DNA from: an uncultured Eubacteriales bacterium
Lineage (GTDB): Bacteria; Bacillota; Clostridia; Oscillospirales; QAMX01
DNA length: 64,000 nt
NCBI GenBank assembly: GCA_934546935.1
Contig: CAKTEH010000001.1
Location: 124,001-188,000 of the forward strand
Reading direction: 5' to 3'
A model generated the notes under the pieces. The model did not search any database, was not told the DNA's origin, and saw nothing but the letters and a program-made list of their open reading frames with translations. Made by a program: the position numbers and the translations under genes. Positions 48,241-57,341 of the stretch are shown in pieces (position 1 is the first letter of the stretch; the number at the start of each line of letters is the position of its first letter).

Positions 48241-50445
48241 TTACTCCGGGAAATAATGCGCATATATGTGGTTGCGGCTGCGGCGCTCTTCGAGCGGGAG
48301 CTTTTCAATTTCTTCGATCTCATGCGCGCCGAAGGTATCATAAAATCTGGATGCAGGATCGACCTCAACAAACGTACACCAGGGCAGCCAATGGTACCGG
48401 CCTGTATACTGCTGTTCGGAAAAGCTGCCGCCCTCATTGACCATGCCAATATAGCGGTAGCCGCAGCTTCCATCAATATCATTGGCCTGCTTGCAGTTGC
48501 GGTTGATAAATTCTGCGAAATCGCAGTATTGGTGGTCGCCGGTCAACAGATAAAGCCGGTAATAGGTATAGCTGCATGCCGCCATATAGACGTCTCCGCC
48601 GCCGGCGCCGACGGTCACGTTGCTCTGGCCGCTGATGTGGTTTCGGGTAAAGGGGTGGTTAGGGTAGGGCATGTGCACAGGAAAGTTCCAGACAAAGGTA
48701 AAGGTTTCTACATAATCCGCCGCACCGCAGGCGGCGTCCAGCCAACGCTTATCGCCGTTTATGTCATAAAGGGCAATAAATGCGAACAGGCAGTAAATAC
48801 CGGATTCCTTGTCAAGTACATCGGACTGGTCGCAGGTACCGCCGCGGTACTCAAAGCCAAGATACATGTTTTCATAGCTCCATTCTCCTGCACGGCAGGC
48901 CGCGTTGAGATAAGCTTTGCATTTTGTGACCAGGTACATCTGGATCAAAAAGCGGATGACGCACGGCGTGCTTGCTTTGGACTCCATGCATACAGAATTG
49001 TCATAATGGTAGGATCTGTAAAAGCTGCCGTCCGGATTTTGCATGGAAACAAGCCAGTCCGCAGTTTTTACACAATAGTCGAGCCATTTTTCATGTTCGA
49101 TTCCCCGCTTTTTTTCAAAGACATAGGCGTCGCAGATCGCCTCAAGTCCATCTCCAATCTCGCGGATCCATTGGGGCTGGGGTTCAAACTGATGGGTAGA
49201 TAAATGTACCCAGACCTTTGGGCAGCCCGTTGGCGTCATGGTTTCATTAACCCAGTAATCAAGAATTCCAAGGCCTTTTTCGATGGCGTCGCTGTCGGAA
49301 TGCATTACGCCCCAGCGCAGCAGCTGATATCCGATGCCGGTTTGCTGGCCGACAAAGCCAATCTCAGCAGAGAAGGAATTAGGGTCAAAATCCGGAAGCT
49401 GCGCCACGAAGGGCGTACCCCAGGCAGTACCGAAGCGCCGGGTAACCGTCTTCAGGAATTTCATCATGTTGTCAAAGAGCAGGGCGTTGTCGACTTCAAA
49501 CAGACGGTCTTTCAGCCGCGGGTAGACCTCGCGCCAGGTCATACGCATCATAGTATTAAAGTCCGGATACCGGGCGAAGTTTACGGCAACGGCATAATCC
49601 TGGGCAAAACCTTCGCGCATGGGATGGACCCAGGTGATATTGCGCAGCGGGAGATCGACGTTAAACGGACCACGTGCCGCTGCGGGCATCTGACCGTTGA
49701 CAGCGGGGTAAATGTAGTCGATTGAGACGCCGTCGCACTGCGTGTGCGGCAGGGGCGTTGCGATCATATGGCCATAGTAAGTATAAGTCAGTGCCTCAGG
49801 TTTTGCTTTGCTTACACCGAAAGAACCAATCGTCATTTTGGGATCGACATAGGCATAGTTTTCTGTCGCCGTGCGGTCCAAAGACGGCAGCGTAGCATTG
49901 GCGGCCCAGCGGGACATGGAAATCGTTTCGCCGGAATCTATATGCTGCATAGCGAACATCGGGAGGCCGGAATAGGTTTCCTTTCGGTAATAGTATTGCA
50001 AATCCATGTTTTTGCCCAGCGCGTAAGCGCCGGCAAATTCATTATGCCGGTACCACTGCCCAGGAGAAAAATAGTAGTAGTCGGTGAGCGCGTCGGACTG
50101 CGCCTGATAAAAGAAAAGCTTGGTTTGAAAGCCGAGGTCGTTTTCCGCAGCTTTTTCTACGACCGCTGTGCGTGCAATTTTCAGGCTGCGACCCTGGATG
50201 CTGTACAGGTCGCGGATGAAAAGGACAGAGCCATTGCCGGTTATAAACCGTGCTTCGGCAAGGACACCGTCATCGGTCTTCCGGATGACGTCATAGGTGC
50301 AGTCCCGGAATTCGTTTATCGCAGCATAGGTTTTTACAGCAACATAAATGGGACGACGGTTAAAGTAGAGCTGTTTTCCATCTTTCACTACGCTTAAACC
50401 GCCGTTTTGGAAGAGGATGGTATAGGCACCGGTTTTCAGTTCCAT
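48241..50445 (-). CDS. Unrecognised ~734-residue protein, probable (alpha/alpha)6-barrel carbohydrate enzyme
   Basis: The start at 50445 is chosen because GGCGG lies just upstream and the preceding in-frame extension covers the promoter. Residues ~1-260 form a beta-rich domain ('YTILFQNGGLSVVKDGKQLY'). The C-terminal half is helical with repeated Trp/Tyr/Asn motifs ('WLDYCVKTADWLVSMQNPDG', 'SGIYCLFAFIALYDINGDKR', 'GAGGGDVYMAACSYTYYRLY'), as in six-hairpin glycosidases and polysaccharide lyases. No signal peptide. It is divergent from two glycosidase genes, implying a shared carbohydrate. Exact family and catalytic residues are not assigned. Confidence 0.6.
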   Translation of the reverse strand: MELKTGAYTILFQNGGLSVVKDGKQLYFNRRPIYVAVKTYAAINEFRDCTYDVIRKTDDGVLAEARFITGNGSVLFIRDLYSIQGRSLKIARTAVVEKAAENDLGFQTKLFFYQAQSDALTDYYYFSPGQWYRHNEFAGAYALGKNMDLQYYYRKETYSGLPMFAMQHIDSGETISMSRWAANATLPSLDRTATENYAYVDPKMTIGSFGVSKAKPEALTYTYYGHMIATPLPHTQCDGVSIDYIYPAVNGQMPAAARGPFNVDLPLRNITWVHPMREGFAQDYAVAVNFARYPDFNTMMRMTWREVYPRLKDRLFEVDNALLFDNMMKFLKTVTRRFGTAWGTPFVAQLPDFDPNSFSAEIGFVGQQTGIGYQLLRWGVMHSDSDAIEKGLGILDYWVNETMTPTGCPKVWVHLSTHQFEPQPQWIREIGDGLEAICDAYVFEKKRGIEHEKWLDYCVKTADWLVSMQNPDGSFYRSYHYDNSVCMESKASTPCVIRFLIQMYLVTKCKAYLNAACRAGEWSYENMYLGFEYRGGTCDQSDVLDKESGIYCLFAFIALYDINGDKRWLDAACGAADYVETFTFVWNFPVHMPYPNHPFTRNHISGQSNVTVGAGGGDVYMAACSYTYYRLYLLTGDHQYCDFAEFINRNCKQANDIDGSCGYRYIGMVNEGGSFSEQQYTGRYHWLPWCTFVEVDPASRFYDTFGAHEIEEIEKLPLEERRSRNHIYAHYFPE

Positions 50446-50503
50446 AGTATTCCGCCTTTCTGTTTTCGCTCTCAGGCTGTGTTTGTGCTGTCTGCATAAT
50501 CTC

Positions 50504-50532
50504 AGTCTAACGTTGGAGGAAAAACCTGTCAA
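50504..50532 (-). promoter_or_regulatory. Promoter of the 734-residue protein gene
   Basis: Minus strand TTGACA (50532-50527), 17-base spacer, TAGACT (50509-50504). On the plus strand a TATAAT at 50678-50683 probably serves the divergent glycosidase pair. No well-spaced -35 accompanies it. The ~275-base divergent region likely carries a shared operator, none of which I could name. Confidence 0.6.
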
Positions 50533-50721
50533 GTGTTTTTGCAAAGAATTGCATATTTTCAAAGGAAGTCCGGCTTTTGGGTGGACAGCTTTGAATTTCT
50601 GTTTTATTTTGCAGAACTGAGGAAAAAATCTCTGGAGTTTTTGTGAGTTTTGACTGGATTTTTTTGTCTGTAACTTATATAATGGAAGAAACGAAACCAT
50701 TTCACTGTCAGGAGGCTTATG

Positions 50722-52542
50722 ATGCATTATGAGACCATGCGCGAGGAAATGCTGCAGGGATTTAATACATTTGATACCTATTCCGTGCTCTCCCATGTTC
50801 GCCTGCCGGAGGGATTTGCCATCCGCATCGGCCTGAAGCACAAGGTCAGCAAGCGTGTGCTGCAAAATGCGCTGATTGGCCGCTTTGAAGAACAGCAGGA
50901 GCATATCAAGCCGGGTATACGTACGGTGGACGGTACTTATACGCAACTGGAGCTGGAATGGCTTGGCGCATGCATGGAAGTCCGCTCCTGTGCGGATGAG
51001 CATGGGCAGTATATCCTGGTAGAGCCGAAAAATGAAAAATGCCGGGAAATGGTCGTGTTTATAGAATGTGGATTTTTATGGAATAAACACGGCGCGGTCT
51101 ATGCGCGGCCCGACCATGTGCAGGCAGTGCTGGATACTGGGGAAATCCGTGTTTATATGACAGATTCCGATACCCGCGTGTTGCACACCTCTGGGTTTGG
51201 CGTCACACGTGCCAGCGACCTGACGGCGCCGGTGGCCATTTCAACGGGATGCCCGCTTCCGGCGGAAGCTGTCCGTGCCCGGATAGAGGCGGCGTATGAA
51301 CATGCCATGGAAAGTCCGCGCGCCTATGGAGCGCTTGCTGAGGCTTATACGGCCATGCGTACGGCGTATGCGTGGAATACCATTTATGACCCGGAAAACC
51401 GCCGTCTTTGTTCGCCGGTCAGTCGGATTTGGAATATTAACTGGGGCGGTTATGTGCTCTTTGACTGGGACACCTATTTTTGCGCGTTGATGGCTGCACC
51501 AGAATCAAAAGATATTGCCTATGCCAACGCGTTTGCGATAACGCGTGAGGCAACTGAAAGCGGTTTTATCCCCAATTTTGGCGCTGCCGGGGATAACAAA
51601 AGCCGCGACCGTTCGCAGCCGCCGGTCGGCGCTCTGACCTTCCGGGAGCTTTACCGCCGCTTTGGCGAAAAGTGGGTTCTGGAAGAAAGCTTCGACGCGC
51701 TTTTATCTTGGAACCGTTGGTTCGCGGAAAATCGTATGTTGGAAAATGGGACGATGTGCTGGGGCTCGGATAATGTCCGTCAGGAATTCGCCGCTTATGA
51801 TATCCATAATTTGCAGGCGGCGGAGTATGAATCCGGGCTTGATAATTCCCCGATGTACGACGGTGCCGCCTTTGACCCGGAAACGGGCCTGATGCAGCTG
51901 GCGGATGTGGGTCTGACCGGCCTGTACTGCGCCGACTGCGAAGCGCTGGCGGATATTGCCCGGGTTCTTGGCCGTCCGGAACGGGAGGAAATCCTGGCGC
52001 GCGGCCGGCGTGCAGATGCGGGTATGCAGACGCTGTGGGATGGGGAAAGCGGGTTTTTCCTCAATCGCGATCTTCGTACCGGCGCGTTTTCCCATCGTAT
52101 TGCACCGACCAATTTCTACGCAGGTTTCTGCCCTTCACTTACACCAGAGCAGGCGGCGCAAATGGTGCGGCATTATTTCAATCCGGCGGAATTCTATGGG
52201 GAATTTGTGATCCCTTCCATTGCGCGCAATGACCCGGCCTATGCGGATCAGAGCTATTGGCGGGGCCGGATCTGGGCGCCGACGAATTTTCTTGCTTATC
52301 TAGCCCTGCGCCGCATGCATGCACAGGAAGCCTGTGCCGATCTTGCTGCAAAATCAGAAAAGCTGATTTTGCAGGAGTGGCGTGCGCATGGGCATATCCA
52401 TGAAAACTATTCCGGGGACAACGGATGGGGTTGTCCGAATCCACGCAGCGATAAATTTTATCATTGGGGAGGCTTGCTGGCACTGATCGCGCTGATTGAA
52501 AAGGGATATATCGCAGCACCGGAGAAGCCGCTTGAAAACTGA
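50722..52542 (+). CDS. MGH1/GH63-like glycoside hydrolase, cytoplasmic
   Basis: About 606 residues. An N-terminal beta domain precedes an (alpha/alpha)6 barrel with 'INWGGYVLFDWDTYFCALMA', 'GDNKSRDRSQPPVGALTFRE', 'EYESGLDNSPMYDGAAFDPE', 'YWRGRIWAPTNFLAYLALRR' and 'GCPNPRSDKFYHWGGLLALI'. These resemble mannosylglycerate hydrolase-like and GH63 enzymes, whose acids lie in the 'D...LDNSP' and 'ENYSGDNG' type segments. No signal peptide, so it would act on imported oligosaccharides. The ATG at 50722 sits six bases after GGAGG. The ATG three bases earlier is possible. Co-transcribed with the GH10-like gene 27 bases downstream. Confidence 0.8.
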   Translation: MHYETMREEMLQGFNTFDTYSVLSHVRLPEGFAIRIGLKHKVSKRVLQNALIGRFEEQQEHIKPGIRTVDGTYTQLELEWLGACMEVRSCADEHGQYILVEPKNEKCREMVVFIECGFLWNKHGAVYARPDHVQAVLDTGEIRVYMTDSDTRVLHTSGFGVTRASDLTAPVAISTGCPLPAEAVRARIEAAYEHAMESPRAYGALAEAYTAMRTAYAWNTIYDPENRRLCSPVSRIWNINWGGYVLFDWDTYFCALMAAPESKDIAYANAFAITREATESGFIPNFGAAGDNKSRDRSQPPVGALTFRELYRRFGEKWVLEESFDALLSWNRWFAENRMLENGTMCWGSDNVRQEFAAYDIHNLQAAEYESGLDNSPMYDGAAFDPETGLMQLADVGLTGLYCADCEALADIARVLGRPEREEILARGRRADAGMQTLWDGESGFFLNRDLRTGAFSHRIAPTNFYAGFCPSLTPEQAAQMVRHYFNPAEFYGEFVIPSIARNDPAYADQSYWRGRIWAPTNFLAYLALRRMHAQEACADLAAKSEKLILQEWRAHGHIHENYSGDNGWGCPNPRSDKFYHWGGLLALIALIEKGYIAAPEKPLEN

Positions 52543-52569
52543 ATTATTAAAAAACAGGGAGGATCTGTT

Positions 52570-54132
52570 ATGTTAAAAGTGACGCTGCTGGGCGCGGATG
52601 GCGCCTATCTTTCCAGAAGCGAGATCGTTTCTCTATATGCAAGTGATTTAAACTATGTGCCGTATATGCGCAGGGCGAGCGTCCAGTATGATGGAAGCGT
52701 TGAGCTTGAAGTCCCGCAGGCGCCGGTTATGCTGCATGCCAAGCTTAACATCCCCGGCTATGGATATGGGATGTGGGTTATGGCGGATAATTGCGGTGTT
52801 GGCTATGCGGCGGATGCGCAGGTTGATTTTATCCGTGAGGCGGCTTCCAGCCGGATCCATGAGGTCGAAGCGCTTCTATCCGGAGGGGAGTTTACCCCTT
52901 CTGTGAAGTGCATTTCCATGCTGCGGGATGCGCAGGCCCTATTGCATTTGGGAAGCGTCAAGCCCGATAAAGCCCCGGCCTATCACATGGCGGCGCTGGC
53001 TGCGGCTATGTGGAGTGGTGAAAAAGCAGTCTTTGAGCGTGCCAACGCCCGCATTGCCAAGCGCGGCAAGCGGGATATGTTCTTCGGCGCCGCGGCATTC
53101 CGCTATCCGTTTACCGGGGGCGACGGCTGGCGTGGCTACAACCCGCCCGCGCCGCAGTATCCGGGTATGCCGACGATGAAAGAGGCTTACGACTCGGTAT
53201 TTAATTATGCAACGCTTCCGTTTTATCTTGCAGATCTGGAACCGGAATACGGAAAACCGGATTTTACGTATTTGGACCGTCTGCAGGAACAGTTTGAAGC
53301 TGCAGGGATTGTTACGAAGGGTCATCCGCTGTGGTGGGCGCATACGGCCGGAATGCCGGAGTGGACGCATGCGCTGCGCTGGGAGGACGGCTCCATCGCC
53401 CGTGAAATTGACCGTACGATTCATCGTACAATCCATCATTTTAAGGGCCGGATCCATTATTATGATGCGATTAACGAGAATCACGACTGGTGTAATGCCT
53501 ATAACCTGACGCAGCAGCAGCAAATTGAGATGACTAAGCTCTGTGTTGACGCTATGCATGACGCGGACCCGAGCGTCAATGCTGTGGTGAATACCTGTTT
53601 TATGTTTGGCGAGAATGCCGCGGAGGGCCGCACGCAATGGGGGCCGACCTGGGAGCGTAATCTGGTACCCTATACCGCGATTGAGCGGCTTGAGGAGATG
53701 GGCGCTCAGTACGAGGCCATCGGCATGCAGCTTTATAATCCGGCGCGCGATATGCTCGCAATTGAAAAAATGTTTGACCGTTTTGCAAAATTTGGCCGCC
53801 GCATCCATTTGACGGAACTGGGCGTCCCGTCCTTTAAACAGGAGGTGCGCCCCAATACTACGCCGGGCGATATTTACTGCCTGGAATATATGTATTATGG
53901 CATCTGGCATGAACTGGGCTGGAATGAACGGCTTCAGGCGGACTGGATCGAGCAGTTCTATACGATCTGCTATGCGCATCCCAGCGTCGATGCGGTTACA
54001 ACCTGGGGACTTTCGGATCCGGGTTATGTGCCGGCGTCCGGGATGATTACAAAGGATGGCGAGCCGAAGGAGAGTTATTTCCGCTTGAAAGAGCTGGAAA
54101 AGAGCTGGGGCTTTGACTTTGGAAAGAAATAA
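52570..54132 (+). CDS. GH10-like glycoside hydrolase, cytoplasmic
   Basis: 520 residues. An N-terminal ~170-residue beta/helical region precedes a TIM barrel of GH10 type. 'GIVTKGHPLWWAHTAGMPEW' matches the substrate-binding HxLxWH segment, 'RIHYYDAINENHDW' carries the probable acid/base Glu of the WDVxNE motif, and 'RRIHLTELGVPS' the nucleophile of the xTELD motif. GH10 enzymes cut xylan, but the His in 'HTL(V)WH' is not conserved in this spelling and there is no signal peptide, so a role on short intracellular xylo- or other oligosaccharides is more likely. Family-level call is firm, substrate is not. Confidence 0.8.
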   Translation: MLKVTLLGADGAYLSRSEIVSLYASDLNYVPYMRRASVQYDGSVELEVPQAPVMLHAKLNIPGYGYGMWVMADNCGVGYAADAQVDFIREAASSRIHEVEALLSGGEFTPSVKCISMLRDAQALLHLGSVKPDKAPAYHMAALAAAMWSGEKAVFERANARIAKRGKRDMFFGAAAFRYPFTGGDGWRGYNPPAPQYPGMPTMKEAYDSVFNYATLPFYLADLEPEYGKPDFTYLDRLQEQFEAAGIVTKGHPLWWAHTAGMPEWTHALRWEDGSIAREIDRTIHRTIHHFKGRIHYYDAINENHDWCNAYNLTQQQQIEMTKLCVDAMHDADPSVNAVVNTCFMFGENAAEGRTQWGPTWERNLVPYTAIERLEEMGAQYEAIGMQLYNPARDMLAIEKMFDRFAKFGRRIHLTELGVPSFKQEVRPNTTPGDIYCLEYMYYGIWHELGWNERLQADWIEQFYTICYAHPSVDAVTTWGLSDPGYVPASGMITKDGEPKESYFRLKELEKSWGFDFGKK

Positions 54133-54149
54133 AATTAAAAAAGATAAAA

Positions 54150-54185
54150 ATCGTCCCCGCAGGCACAAAAACCTGCGGGGACGAT
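54150..54185 (+). terminator. Bidirectional terminator between GH10-like and cupin genes
   Basis: ATCGTCCCCGCAGG pairs perfectly with CCTGCGGGGACGAT. An A-tract on the left gives a T-run for the minus strand. Confidence 0.85.
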
Positions 54186-54226
54186 CTGTAAACAGCCGTT
54201 TTCTGTGGGTGTATTTAAAATTTTCT

Positions 54227-54571
54227 TCAGTTTATTACAATTGCATAAACAACCAGCGTTTCCTCATCCTCGTTCATCAGGCTGTGGAATTCACCGTTTC
54301 CGGTATAGATTACATCGCCAACGCCGCACTTTTTCATGGCGCCGTTATCGTCGATGGTTGCAATGCCCTGTTTAACGATAAACAGCTCTGCTTCAATCTC
54401 ATGCGGATGCCGTCCAATTGAACAGCCTTTTTCCATGGAAATCTCGCTGCATACGCGCATTTTCCCATAAGTCTCGTCTGGCTTCATCATATCCAGGAAG
54501 GTAACGTCGCCTTTACCGCCCCGCAGCTCGTGCCGGACTTCGCTGGTCATTTCATTGCGGTGCCGTACCAT
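54227..54571 (-). CDS. Small cupin-domain protein
   Basis: 114 residues, one beta-barrel with cupin motif 1 'GCSIGRHPHEIEAELFIVKQG' region (His, His, Glu) and motif 2 'GDVIYTGNGEFHSLMNEDEE' (His). It probably binds a metal and a small ligand. Function is unknown. Its ATG overlaps the stop of the upstream acidic zinc-ribbon gene by one base, so the two are translationally coupled. Confidence 0.85.
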   Translation of the reverse strand: MVRHRNEMTSEVRHELRGGKGDVTFLDMMKPDETYGKMRVCSEISMEKGCSIGRHPHEIEAELFIVKQGIATIDDNGAMKKCGVGDVIYTGNGEFHSLMNEDEETLVVYAIVIN

Positions 54572-55029
54572 TATTCATCTTCCTCTTCGTCTTCGCCGTC
54601 TTCCTCGTCACATTTGGAACACATGCCGCAAGGATTGAATTCGATCACGCTGCCGCATTCGGGGCACTCGATTTCGCCTTCCTCGAGTACGCCGGAATCT
54701 ATATAAAGGGAATTTGCGCAGTTGGGGCAGTTGATTTCAAAGAAGTCGTCGTCCTCGTCTTCTTCGTCGTCATCCTCGTCCTCTTCTTCGCCGGAAAGAT
54801 CGTCAACAAGATCGTCGAAATCGTCTTCCAGATCGACAATTTCGTCTACAATATCGTCAATCTGCTCGCCCATATCAATGATATCGTCTTCCGCATCCGC
54901 AAGGTCGGACGCCAAATCCGCAAGGGTATCAATAATTGCCTTAAAAAGACGGGTTTCCTTTGCGTTTTCATCCAGCTCAAGGCCATCTATCAGGCCCTTC
55001 AAGTAGGCTACTTTTTCCTGTGAAGTCAT
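54571..55029 (-). CDS. CD1247-like acidic zinc-ribbon protein
   Basis: 152 residues. The N-terminal helix 'TSQEKVAYLKGLIDGLELDE' matches the clostridial CD1247 N-terminal domain. A long Asp/Glu/Ile coiled region ('DIIDMGEQIDDIVDEIVDLE') and a Glu/Asp run follow, then a zinc ribbon ('CPNCANSLYI' and 'CPECGSVIEF') and two further Cys. The C-terminus is again acidic. Function is unknown. The ATG at 55029 is four bases after GGAGG. It is in the efp operon region, downstream of efp by about 30 bases. Confidence 0.8.
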   Translation of the reverse strand: MTSQEKVAYLKGLIDGLELDENAKETRLFKAIIDTLADLASDLADAEDDIIDMGEQIDDIVDEIVDLEDDFDDLVDDLSGEEEDEDDDEEDEDDDFFEINCPNCANSLYIDSGVLEEGEIECPECGSVIEFNPCGMCSKCDEEDGEDEEEDE

Positions 55030-55058
55030 AATTCCTCCGTTTACTCCGCGCACAAAGC

Positions 55059-55616
55059 TTATACGCGGCCCAGATATTCACCCGTACGTGTATCGATTTT
55101 CAGGGTATCGCCGATGTTGACGAACAGTGGGACTTTGATTTCGACGCCGGTTTCCAGGGTTGCAGGCTTCATCGTATTGGTGACGGTATTGCCAGCGACG
55201 CCGGGCTCGGTTTCCGTAACGGTAAGCTCGACGAAAGTCGGCGGTTCGACGGCGAAGACATTGCCTTTATAGGAAAGGACTTTAACCATCATTTCTTCTT
55301 TGACGAATTTAAATCCGTCGCCGAGTGTTGCACGGTTTAACGGCATTTGCTCATACGTATCCATATCCATGAAATAATACAGATCGCCGTCGTTATACAG
55401 GTACTGCATTTCCTTGCGCTCAATATAGGCGTTTTCAAACTTGTCCGTCGGGCTGAAGGAACGCTCGACCACGCCGCCGGAAATAACGTTTCTGTACTTG
55501 GTGCGGACGAAAGCCGCGCCCTTTCCAGGCTTGACATGCTGAAATTCTATGACCTGGAAAACCTGTCCGTCCATTTCAAAAGTTACACCGTTGCGAAAAT
55601 CGCCGGCAGAAATCAT
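55059..55616 (-). CDS. efp: Elongation factor P
   Basis: 185 residues, standard. 'ISAGDFRNGVTFEMDGQVFQ' opens it, 'HVKPGKGAAFVRTKYRNV' contains the conserved Lys32 at the tip of domain I, and 'VELTVTETEPGVAGNTVTNT' lies in domain II. EF-P relieves ribosome stalling on polyproline. The start at 55616 is set by GGAGG eight bases upstream. A longer in-frame start overlaps that site. Confidence 0.97.
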   Translation of the reverse strand: MISAGDFRNGVTFEMDGQVFQVIEFQHVKPGKGAAFVRTKYRNVISGGVVERSFSPTDKFENAYIERKEMQYLYNDGDLYYFMDMDTYEQMPLNRATLGDGFKFVKEEMMVKVLSYKGNVFAVEPPTFVELTVTETEPGVAGNTVTNTMKPATLETGVEIKVPLFVNIGDTLKIDTRTGEYLGRV

Positions 55617-55784
55617 ATAGAAAACCTCCAATATATAAATTGCTCACAGCTAAAATTATTATACGCCAAAACCATATAAATTGCAAGCTGTTTCAAAAAG
55701 AATACTGCAAAAACATCAAAATCGCATATTTCTGCCCGCTAGATCATAGGATGAAGCGGATATAAAAACCTGTAGGGGGCTTCT

Positions 55785-57137
55785 ATGGCGCAGTGGATTG
55801 AGATTTTAGCCGATACGATATGGTCGGCGCCCGTTATTTTTGTATTGTTCGCGGTTTTTGTCTATATCACCTGCAAGGCGCGTTTTCCGCAGAGACGGCT
55901 GCCCGGCGCTTTTGCGGAACTGTTCCGGGGGAAGGGCGCATACCGGGCTGTCAGCGTAAACCTTTCCGCGGTGTTGGGCGTGGGTAATATTGCAGGCGTG
56001 GCCATGGCAATTGCCGCAGGTGGACCGGGCGCAGTGTTTTGGTGCTTTGTGTCCGGGCTTGCCGGCGTCGGCGTACAATTTGCCGAATGCCTGGTCTGTG
56101 CCAAATACGCCCGCGCAGGTAGCCCTGGTGGGCCAATGTACGTCCTGCGCCGCTTCGGGATGGGCAAAAGCGCTGCAGTCTATGCATCAGCTGTATGCCT
56201 GTGCGGCGTGCTTATTGGAGCGGCGATCCCGGCCAATACGGTTGTAAGAACCGTAATTCCTTCCCTTTCCGGGCGGCAGTGGCTGTTTGCGGGTGCGGCG
56301 TTGGCCGCGTTGGCGGCGTTGGTGATTTCCGGGGGAGGGCGGCGTGCAGCGGATTTCTGCGCTTATGTAATCCCGCCGACGCTTGTTGTGTATTTGTGCG
56401 TATGTGCGGGGATTTTGTATGTCGCGCGCGAAAGCATTGGGGAGGCGGTTGCGCTGATTTTCAGCCAGGCCTTTGCCTTGCGCCCTGCCGCCGCAGGTGC
56501 GGCAGGCTACGGTTTTGCCCGTGCTGTGCGTTGGGGGACGGCACGGGGGCTTTTTTCCAGTGAGGCCGGAATGGGGACTGCGGGAATCACGGCATCGGAA
56601 GAAGTAAACGGTACGCCCACGGCGCGCGCGCTTGGCTGCGCGTGCAGCGCGGTAATTGATACGCTGCTGCTCGCAACCCTGACAGGCGTGTGTTTTGTGT
56701 CGGCGGCACTGGAAACCGGCAGCGGATTTTCCGATGCGGGGACGCTGGTCTCCGGGGCGTTTTCTCTGGTTCCCTATATTGGGAAATATTTTATCTTGAT
56801 TTGCGTGACTTTTCTTGGGTTTTCCACTATAATAGGATGGTACTGGGTTGCAGACCGGGCTTATGGATTCCTTTTCCCAGGGAGAAAACGTGCTTTGTTT
56901 GCGTTTATATGGCTTGCGGCAATTTTCCTTGGCCCCGCGGCGTCCGGCAATACGATCTGGAGTGCCTGCGATATCCTAACGGTATTTTTATTTATTCCCA
57001 ATTTGTGCTGCGTGCTGCGTATTTTGCCGCATTGCGGCGCGGAACTCGCGCTGCTTTCCCAGCCCGGCAGGAAGCATGATGCACAACGTAAAAAGAAGCG
57101 GTATCCCGCTGGATATGTGTCGCTGCGGCAAAAATAA
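55785..57137 (+). CDS. Sodium:alanine/glycine symporter (AGCS family)
   Basis: 450 residues with about eleven membrane segments. 'VNLSAVLGVGNIAGVAMAIA' and 'GPGAVFWCFVSGLAGVGVQF' are the N-terminal AGCS signature, 'ARAVRWGTARGLFSSEAGMG'-like motif reads 'RAVRWGTARGLFSSEAGMGT', and 'GYFILICVTFLGFSTIIGWY'-like segment (here 'KYFILICVTFLGFSTIIGWY') sits near the C-terminus. It imports alanine or glycine with Na+. The C-terminal ~35 residues are basic and polar. A TATA-like promoter upstream is weak. Confidence 0.93.
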   Translation: MAQWIEILADTIWSAPVIFVLFAVFVYITCKARFPQRRLPGAFAELFRGKGAYRAVSVNLSAVLGVGNIAGVAMAIAAGGPGAVFWCFVSGLAGVGVQFAECLVCAKYARAGSPGGPMYVLRRFGMGKSAAVYASAVCLCGVLIGAAIPANTVVRTVIPSLSGRQWLFAGAALAALAALVISGGGRRAADFCAYVIPPTLVVYLCVCAGILYVARESIGEAVALIFSQAFALRPAAAGAAGYGFARAVRWGTARGLFSSEAGMGTAGITASEEVNGTPTARALGCACSAVIDTLLLATLTGVCFVSAALETGSGFSDAGTLVSGAFSLVPYIGKYFILICVTFLGFSTIIGWYWVADRAYGFLFPGRKRALFAFIWLAAIFLGPAASGNTIWSACDILTVFLFIPNLCCVLRILPHCGAELALLSQPGRKHDAQRKKKRYPAGYVSLRQK

Positions 57138-57211
57138 AAAAGCTTTTGCTTCGACATGGTTTTTTAACAATTCATTCATATCCCGGCTTTTTTCCTGCTT
57201 TATAGTAAGAG

Positions 57212-57325
57212 GAGCAGGTGCCATACGGCGCAGCCCGCCGTATGAGTTTTGCATCGGGAATAGACAAGGACCTGACTTCCTGCTGGGGTGCTCGCCGTGG
57301 GGAAAGGGTCGGCCCTTTATACATA
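57212..57325 (+). ncRNA. Structured leader ahead of the two-component system
   Basis: Downstream of a TATAGT -10 (57201-57206), ~115 bases hold a perfect 9-bp hairpin CATACGGCG-CAGCC-CGCCGTATG (57221-57243), flanked by TGC/GCA and AGCAGG (57213-57218) with CCTGCT around 57279, and a second hairpin AAGGG/CCCTT further on. The ribosome-binding site follows immediately. Known riboswitch classes were considered and none fits by eye. It may act as a sensor or stability element for this operon. Confidence 0.4.
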
Positions 57326-57341
57326 AGAGGAGGTGCACAGT

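Noticed and set aside
50446..51003. In-frame 186-codon extension of the 734-residue protein
   Set aside because: It spans its own promoter and overlaps the divergent glycosidase gene. A ribosome-binding site supports 50445.
54722..55006. Serine-rich plus-strand frame opposite the acidic zinc-ribbon gene
   Set aside because: The Ser run is simply the complement of the Asp/Glu codons of the real minus-strand gene.
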